This document shows, one piece after another, positions 12,001 through 21,000 of a DNA stretch of 64,000 nt. A program made the position numbers and the translations under genes. The DNA comes from Nematostella vectensis (taxonomy: Eukaryota; Cnidaria; Anthozoa; Actiniaria; Edwardsiidae), in the NCBI RefSeq assembly GCF_932526225.1, contig NC_064034.1, forward strand, positions 12,598,887 to 12,662,886, given 5' to 3'. Below the pieces are notes generated by a model that had not been told where the DNA came from, did not search any database, and saw nothing but the letters and a program-made list of their open reading frames with translations. How positions within the stretch are numbered: position 1 is the stretch's first letter; every line of letters starts with the position of its first letter.

Positions 12001-15000
12001 CGGTTAACTATGGCCTCAGGATATGTCTTACCGCCGCCGGCGCCGCTGGAGATACACAATAGCAATGCTGCTGACAAATGGAAGCGATTTGTGCTCGCTT
12101 GGAAAAACTACTCGTTGGCGACTGGGTTGAACGAGAAAACTGAAGCCGTACAAGTAGCTACGTTGCTAACAGTTATCGGTGAAGAGGCGAGAGAAGTCTA
12201 CTCGACATTTACCCTGACCGAAGGAGAGACAGACAAGATAGAGCCTGTCATAAAGAAATTCGCCGAGTACTGTCAACCAAGAAAGAACGTGCCGTTCGAA
12301 AGATTCCGTTTCAACCAGCGAATGCAAGAGCCTGGAGAGTCCTACGAGCACTATAGAACAGCGCTGAGAAAATTGGCCGAGTCCTGCGAGTTTGATACGA
12401 TTACGCCAGACGAAATACTTCGAGATCGGTTGTTATTTGGAATACATGACACGAAGGTCAGAGAAAGGTTGTTACGCGAGTCCAAATTAACACTAGCGAA
12501 AACAGATGAAATTTGCCGAGCGGCTGAGAGTATGCTTGCTCAGATGAAAATAGTCAAAGATACATCTGAGACAGACGTCAATGCCGTGAGTAAATTCGAG
12601 TCGAAGAAACCCAACATCAAAAATTATCGGCGAAAGCAACGAGGTCAAGGCAAACAATGTGACAATTGTGGATACCAACATATGGCAAATCAGGAATCGT
12701 GTCCCGCACGAGGAAAGGACTGCCGGAAGTGCGGAGCGAAAAATCACTTTGCCAATAGATGCAAACAGGAAGTCAAGGCTACCGAAGTCGAAGAAACAGA
12801 TATGTATCCTGAGGAGACATATCAAACGGAGGAAGTATTGGCCGTCTGGTTGGATGATTCGCAGCTGGTCACATTTCAATCAGAGTCTGGAAGTTTCATC
12901 CGTTTCCAACCTGATACTGGTGCACAATGCAATGTGTTGCCAGTGCACATATACAAGCAGGCGTGTAACGACCACAAGCTAGTAAAAGTGAAACCCGTGC
13001 AAACGTCCTTAGTGGCGTATGGGGGATCAAAGATCAAAGTCGTCGGGCATGTCACCATTAGAGTGTGGAGAAACCATGTATCGTGCCAGCTGGATTGTCG
13101 CCTTGTTGACAGCCATGAAATCCGCCCGATTCTGGGGCGTAAGGCATGCCTTGGCATGAACATTATACAGTACAATGACAAAGACCAGTTTCACAAACCG
13201 CAGACAGATGGAGCGACAGTGTTCACCGTTGACCCCAAACCAGGAGCTGCACTAACAAGAGAAGAAATATTGGCTAAGTTCCCAGCAGTGTTCAGTGACG
13301 GGGTTGGCAAACTTGATGGAGAATACACCATCAGACTAGACACAAACGCTCAACCAGTACAACACGCACCACGTAGAGTTGCAGTAGCCCTAAGACCCCA
13401 GCTCAAGAAAACCTTGAATGATCTAGTGGACAAAGAGATAATAGCACCGGTGACCACACCCACCTCGTGGATCAGCTCTATGGTAGTAGTTCCCAAGAAA
13501 GATGGAAAACTGCGAATATGCCTAGACCCAAAGGATCTCAACAAAGCCATCCAGAGGGAAAACTATCCCCTACCAACCATAGAAGAGGTTGCAACACGAT
13601 TACACGGTGCCAAGGTGTTCACGTTGTTGGATGTCCGCAACGGTTTCTGGCACGTCCAGCTAGAGGAAGAGTCGACCTATCTAACAACTTTCCATACACC
13701 GTTTGGCCGATACCGATGGAAGAGAATGCCTTTCGGGATCTCCTCAGCACCAGAAGTGTTTCAAAGAAAGATGCATGAATTTGCCGAAGGTCTGACTGGA
13801 ACCGAAGTTGTTGCTGATGATTTCCTGGTAGTGGGCTATGGCGAGAGCTACGAGGAGGCAACGGCGGATCACGACAGGAACCTCCTGGCATTCCTAAACC
13901 GTTGTGATCAACGGGACATACACCTGAATCCCGACAAGATGAGACTTAGGAAATCAGAGTTACTCTTCATTGGCCACATAGCAACTGACAAGGGACTTAA
14001 AGTCGACCCTGCTAAAGTGCGAGCAATTGTGGACATGCCCTCACCGACCGACAAGCTTGGGGTACAGCGTCTGTTAGGCCTAGCCCAATACCTTGCAAAG
14101 TTCCTGCCCCAGCTGTCAGACATCACAAAGCCGCTGAGGGATCTCACACAGAGCGACGTGCAGTTCATCTGGGATGATGCGCAACAGTCTGCGTTTGAAA
14201 AGCTAAAGGATGCCGTTACAGTCACTCCAGTATTGCGGTACTACAACCTAGACGAGGAGATTACACTTCAGTGCGATGCGTCGCAGAGCGGATTGGGTGC
14301 CGCATTACTACAGAATGGCCAACCAGTAGCCTACGCATCACGTGCACTCACGCCCGCTGAGACGCGTTATGCACAGATTGAGAAGGAGCTGCTCGCGATT
14401 GTCTTTGCGTGTGACCGTTTCCATACGTACGTCTACGGCCGCGAAGTCGTCAACATCGAGACTGATCACAAGCCTTTGGAACCAATCTTCATCAAACCTC
14501 TGGCGACTGCTCCGAAACGCCTACAACGAATGCTGCTGAGTCTGCAGAGTTACAGTCTCAATGTGAAGTACAAGAAAGGCAAAGATCTTTACTTGGCTGA
14601 CACCCTAAGCAGAGCTTACTTACCCGAAGTCAACGCCTGGGAGTTTACCAGGGAGCTGGAGGAGATTGACCATCGATCATGGATGCCAGTGAGAGAAGAG
14701 ACTTGGCAGCAACTCAAAAATGCAGCAGTAGATGATGCGGTGCAACAAAACCTTCGAGAGGTTATAAAGAGAGGTTGGCCAGAGAGCAAAACAGACCTGC
14801 CGGAGTGCGTGCATCCTTACTTTGATATTCGAGACGAGCTAACTGTCCAAGAAGAACTCATCTTTAAAGGCCAACAGTTGGTGGTTCCTAGAGCCCTGAG
14901 GAAGGAGCTTATGGAAAAGACACACTCATCCCACATCGGTATAGAAGGCTGCATAAGACGAGCAAGAGACACGTTTTTCTGGCCGCGGATGACTGTCGAG

Positions 15001-18000
15001 TTGAAGGAGTACATCACAAAATGCGAAGTATGTTTGACTCATCGCAGTGGCCAACGAAAGGAGCCAATTCTCCAACATGAGTTTGTCGCTCGACCTTGGG
15101 GAAAGGTCTCAGCTGACCTCTGTGAGCTCGACAACCGAACACTGCTAGTGGTCAGTGACTACTTCAGCAACTACATAGAAGTGGCCCGGCTTAACACAGT
15201 GACGTCACGAGCAATAATAAAGGAGCTGAAGGCAATATTTGCCAGGTTTGGCATCCCAGACACCCTTATAACCGACAATGGACCGCAGTTCGCATCAGCG
15301 GAGTTTAGTGTATTCGCCAAGACCTGGATGTTCGAACACAAGACGTCATCCCCAAGATATGCCCAAGCAAATGGGAAAGCGGAAAATGCTGTACAGACAG
15401 TAAAGAGGCTGTTTAAAAAATGCAAGACATCCGGGGGGTCAGAATTCCAAGCACTTCTCGACTGGCGGAATACTCCGACTGCTGGAATCGGAACTAGCCC
15501 GGCCCAGCGCCTTTTCGGACGTCGATGCAAAACACTTCTCCCTGTGGCTGGTTCCCTACTACAGCCTAGCTACAACACTGAAGAGGACACCAGGAAGTTG
15601 ATAGGTACCAAGCAACGCCAGAAGTTTTATTACGATAAGCACAGCAAGCCCCTGGAGCCCATCGCTGTCGGCGAAACTGTGCGCATGAAGCTACCAGGAC
15701 AAGACACGTGGACGCCTGGTACGTGTTTAGGTCAAGCCGGGCCTAGGAGCTACAACGTCGAGACTGAAGGTACCACCTACCGACGAAACCGCCGACAGTT
15801 GATCAGCACTGGAGAAACAAACAGCCAAGTACCTGATGTTCTGGAATCACCAGAACCCGATGATGCTCAGCAGCAACCCAGCCAGGTTGCCCTGCCACCA
15901 GATTCTTCACAGGCTATAACAAGGCCTCGGCGGGAGGTGAAGCCTCCTGCATGGCTCAAAGACTATGTGCCAAAATAACATTGAAACTGTTAGGACACTG
16001 AACTTTAGTAATAATCCATCGTATGATTTTAGTTGTAAAATTTCGATTTTTACCCTTTGATTATTATAATGTTGTTTTAACCAACCATTAGCGTTACTGT
16101 TAAAAGAGGGAAGATGTGACAAGTTGCGTGACAGAGCACGTGCTTAGAACGTGACCCAGGACCCTCATTCAGATTGTGCAAGACTTCATGGCTCGTTTCA
16201 CCGTTGAATAAACGTCTACAAAACTTCTTATTATCCTCTTCTTACACTTACCGCAGTTCCTCTCGTCCTCGCCATGCGGGCAGTGCGGCGTAGCGTCACA
16301 CACTTTGCTGTTAGCGATGCAAATGGTACTGCTGCCACAACGGAAGTGGTCTCGCGGGCACACCTGGCCCGGTTGGGTAGCTAGAAAGAGACGAAAAACA
16401 TTATGTAATTCTTAGACTGTCTGCTACCATTCAATAACAACTGAAAATGGACGATTTTAAGCATTTACTGTCGAATCCGTTGTATCGCGACGCCGCATCT
16501 TCAAAACATCGATTTGTATTTGTCTTTTGGGATTTTTTGTTCCGCCAGTCAAATTATTCTAAGCCAATCAGATTCTTGCCACCTCTCGCCTAGTGCAGTT
16601 GCCTGGCTTTTTGTTGCGACACTGTCTGGTTTTCGTCCAGAGGATAGCCAAAGAAGTGCACAAAGCGAGACTCTGATTGGCTCAGAATGATTTTACTGAC
16701 GGAACAGAAAACCAAAACAAATCGTGTTTTGAAAACGCGGGTCGCGATACAACGAATTCGACAGTAAATATGAGGGGGAAAAAACGTTTAACTTTTATTC
16801 ATGATAAAAAAAACAAAATCAATCGTTAAAAACTAGTGTGTATTTATTTTATTTGCTTGCACAGTTTAGGGTCATTTATCGTTTTATCGCGCGTTTAATA
16901 CACGGTGGTTCCACGGCACAAGGCGGCGCCCCCTTTCGTACTTACTATTGTCTCCGCTAACAGGCTGGTACGGAATGTCAGGCTGAGGTGGAACCGATGG
17001 AGTTGCTATAGTAACAAGGGTTGGTGAAAAGAGAGGTCAGTCGGAGCAATAGAAGAGAGGATAAAAAAAATTAAAAAGAGGAGACAGAAAATAGAGTTTG
17101 GTGATGGTTATTGTTAGTAGATTAGAGTTCGGAATTAGCAATGACTTCATTGTTAGCGTTAGCACAGTATCCATATGCATGGTTTATCTCTTGAATTATT
17201 ATCCATACACGCTAGTTGCATTTTTATCCAATTCGGTTACAATCCTCAGGATTAAAGGAGAGTTTATCAATAGCAGACTTGTAGAATGTGCAGTTATTGA
17301 AATAAGTAGTTATGAATAAGCAGTTAAAATTTTCTGAATCAGTAAAGGAACTCTATAAAGTTTAAATGTTCATGCGCACAAATCTCCGCACGCCATTTCA
17401 TGCGCTAAAAGAACTTTATTTTTTTATATATATCCTGTTGAGCTTGTCAGCTCGATATCCACATAAAGTACACGACGCGTAGCGACAGAAGAGATACTTA
17501 CGACACATTTTCTCGTCGCTGCCGTCGCCACAGTTATCAGTACCGTCACATTTTTGGGGAAGAGGGATGCACTTTTGATTTGTACACGTAAACTCATCAC
17601 TGGAACAGCCAATTGTACCTGTCAACAGAGAGTAAACATTAGCTTTAGCAAAGATGCGGACGACGATTTAAACCTATCATTTATCAGGGTCAGTGTCCTT
17701 TTGCACTAGAATGAAAGTTTCTTAGCAAAATTTTCGCATTTCCGCTTCTTCCGATTGTTTTTTTTTACTGGCTTTACCCGTGCGCTTTGATGGTTTATGC
17801 TAACTGGAAATTTTGTTGGCCTCTGAGCAACACACCGGCTTTTTTGAAGTAAGGTTTGATTGATAGAGTATGAAGCGGGCCATTTTTATGATAGGCTAGG
17901 TAAATCCTACGTCGGGTTCTCCCCGGATCTAGCAGAAAGCTGTTTCCACACACCCCCACCCTCCACCATTGGGGACATTGTCACTCACCGCATCCAGCTT

Positions 18001-21000
18001 CGTCGCTACCATCCAGGCAGTCACGCTCGCCGTCACAAATCCACCGCCTGTGAACACAACCGTTACCATCCGCACACATGCGCTCGTTTTTGCGGCACTT
18101 CACCGGTGGGGGAGTGGGGCGAGTTACTGAAAGGCGGCACAGAAAACTAGATTAACAACCCAAAGTAATACTAAATGGAGTTCTCCGCATTTGTTATGTT
18201 GACGTCGTTTTTGCCTTATACTAGAGGGATGGTGCAGTAAAAGGCTGAACAAATTTCGAGTAATTCCTATTTCATTCATTTTCACTCAGATACCTTAAAC
18301 TAATACAAACCGTTTCTTGTTTCCCTCTTGGATTCCAGCTCAAGGAGTGGTCTTGAAGTGTTGCGTTAAACTCACCATTTTGACAATTTTGCTCATCTGA
18401 GCCGTCTAGACAGTCGCTGCGATGGTCGCAGCGGAAGCGCCCAGGGATGCACCGGCCACTGAACGCGCAAGTGAACTCGTATGGAGCGCAGGTCTTGTTA
18501 ACTACAGAAAGAGTAACAAACGTGAGAAAAAAACGACCTCCTTGATTGGGGCAGTGACTCTGAATCTATACTCACCACACCCTCGTTCATCACTCCTGTC
18601 AGTGCAGTCGAACTCTCGGTCACACCTAAATGTCGACGTTATACAACGACCATCATCACACCGGAACTCATTAGCGGAACACGTAGTCGTCGGCTCTAAA
18701 GGCAGAAGAGTGAGTAAATGTAAATACTTTGCATACCCATGGAGTTCTCCTATACCCTCGTTGGCAACAAAAATATTGTGTTTCTATCAGGAATAAGTGA
18801 ATAAGGAAAACTCACTGCAACCACTCTCGTCACTTCTGTCTCCGCAGTCGTTTTCCCCATCGCATCTGAACGAGTTCGGCACACACTGGCTGTTAGCACA
18901 AGTGAAGTCCGAAGGCGGGCAGGTATACGGTGGTCGAGTGGCTGTGGGGCGAGATCGAAGAATGTGAGACGTTCATTTTTTTTCTTTCTTTGACAAATTC
19001 GAGGAAGGCGTAATGCAATTGAAAGGAGAGCGTATTACGATCACTTACGGCAGTTGTCTTCGTCACTGCTGTCGCCACAGTCGTCCATTCCATCACAAAC
19101 CCATTCTTTGAGCACACACCGGCCATTTCTACATGTGTGGTCGGTTACTGGGTTACATGTCTTGGCAGCTAATGTCGAGAAGAACCACAAAATCAACCAG
19201 GGATGATAACACGGGGCATGTTCTACTAATGTAATTGTAGATTTTCGAAAATTGGCAGTTTTGGAATTGCGCGTCATCAAACCTGTATCATCTTTTTTAG
19301 GGGCGAGCACAGGTCCCCCAAGCTAATATGTTGTATTTTACGTGTCTCATTCACTGTAAAAATATGGTGGGTTACAATAAAAAAAAAATTGGGACGAAAA
19401 ATATAATAGGATACCTTCAAACTTTTCTAACCAGTTTGTGGAGTTGTTATTTAAATCCTTGTGAAGTTTCAATCCATTTGGGCTCTAATGATGCCGATCG
19501 GCAAAACGGGCGGTAGAAAATCGCTTCTAGAAAAGTGGATATTCGAAATTTCGCCAAAATACATGCAAACAATATTATACAGATGCTTTACACTGCCACA
19601 CAGAAATTATGAATCCAGTTGATCAACTCTTTGCGTACCTAAAACGCCATTCTTCACCCGCCTTGCCGAATCAGGTATGCTTGACGCGAACCCATGGGAT
19701 GGATATTTCAACGGTCGTGACAAAACAGCCCGTCTACATCCCCCTTCCCGCAAAAAGCAACAACCAACTACGAATATTCTCTCGTGAACTTCGTCGATTT
19801 CGAGGAAGAGAAATAAACAAACAGCTTCATTTGTCGAGTTAAATTGCATTTAATCTTATTTATAAGCTACATGTTTTTTGTGTTGAAATTCAACACAACC
19901 TTTCTCTTCTCTTAGTATGGGGGAACTTCAATCGCTAAATATTGCCCCAAATGGATTGAAACTTCACTGAGATTTAAATAACAACTCCACAAACTGGTTA
20001 GAAAAGTTTGAAGGTATTTTATTATATTTTTCGTCCCAATTTTTTTTATTGTAATGCACTATATATTTACAGTGAATGAGACACGTAAAATACAACATAT
20101 TAGCTTGGGGGACCTGTGGGGCGAGGGGCAGAATTCAAGTCTAAAACCTTAAAGTTTTAAGCGTTCGAGGGAACATGACAATGAATTTGTTTTTGGTGGC
20201 GATTATTTTGTATATGTATATATTTGTATATGTCCTAAAGTAGAAAGCAGGTATATAGTATAATTCCTTCATGACAATAATCAACCATGCGCTTTATCGG
20301 AATCGAACAGTTGATTGTGCCTCGAGATACCATCTTGCATGCATTTACACAAATCGGAATCTTGCATATAGGAAAATGCTGATACATTCTGCCATTGCTT
20401 TATATCGCCCTAAGCAAAGAAAGGTAAATATCTTTGCTGTTTTGCTCATTTTTGCATACATAGCTGAAAGTAAGCACCACAATGATAAGGCCAAGTAAAA
20501 AAAGACATGTTTATCGTCCCCGCCCGCATCCTTTTTCGGGGCCGCATCAATATTCGTACAAATCTTTGATAAACGAAGGAGAACAAATAAATAAAAAAAG
20601 TAATAACTAAAAAGGGCCGCATGCTCCATATTTTGATGTTATATGGACGATAAACATGTTTTTATATTTTTTTTCTTGGCCTAAAATGGTTTGCCCGCAG
20701 GGAACTAGACTCGTTTTATCTCATGATCATCAAATGCGCTTTGTATATCGGAATCTTTCAGCCTGTTGCATATTTATATGTACTAAAAGTATGTCTTATT
20801 TGTTTTCATTTTAACTGTGGTGTTTTCTTTAAAATGACTTTCTGCAGTTATTTATTCGATGAGGTCATGAATCGTTGCTAGACTAATCTATATAATTGGC
20901 TTTGCTTACATTTCTTTAAACTATAGCCCGCTGTAAGTATTAAATCCTAACAAACGCTCGAAGGATCTATTAGAACACTGAAAGGATTACATAGTCTCTG

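Larger units (their letters stand above)
11855..16251 (+). mobile_element. Complete, recent Gypsy-type LTR retrotransposon inserted antisense in the receptor gene
   Basis: Identical 132-bp LTRs (11860-11991 and 16115-16246, TGTGAC...TTACA) flank one intact gag-pol ORF. The 5-bp target duplication CTTAC is at 11855-11859 and 16247-16251. A TGG-starting primer-binding-site candidate begins at 11992, directly after the 5' LTR, and the purine tract AAAAGAGGGAAGA directly precedes the 3' LTR. Total length is 4387 bp without the duplication, compact for this group. Identical LTRs, an open ORF and a perfect duplication indicate a very young insertion that may be polymorphic. On the receptor strand the duplication is GTAAG, the 5' splice site of the LDL-A 8 exon. 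Confidence 0.97.

Noticed and set aside
19609-19842. 77-codon ORF inside the inverted-repeat transposon
   Set aside because: No transposase or other motif recognised; similar-sized ORFs occur on both strands.
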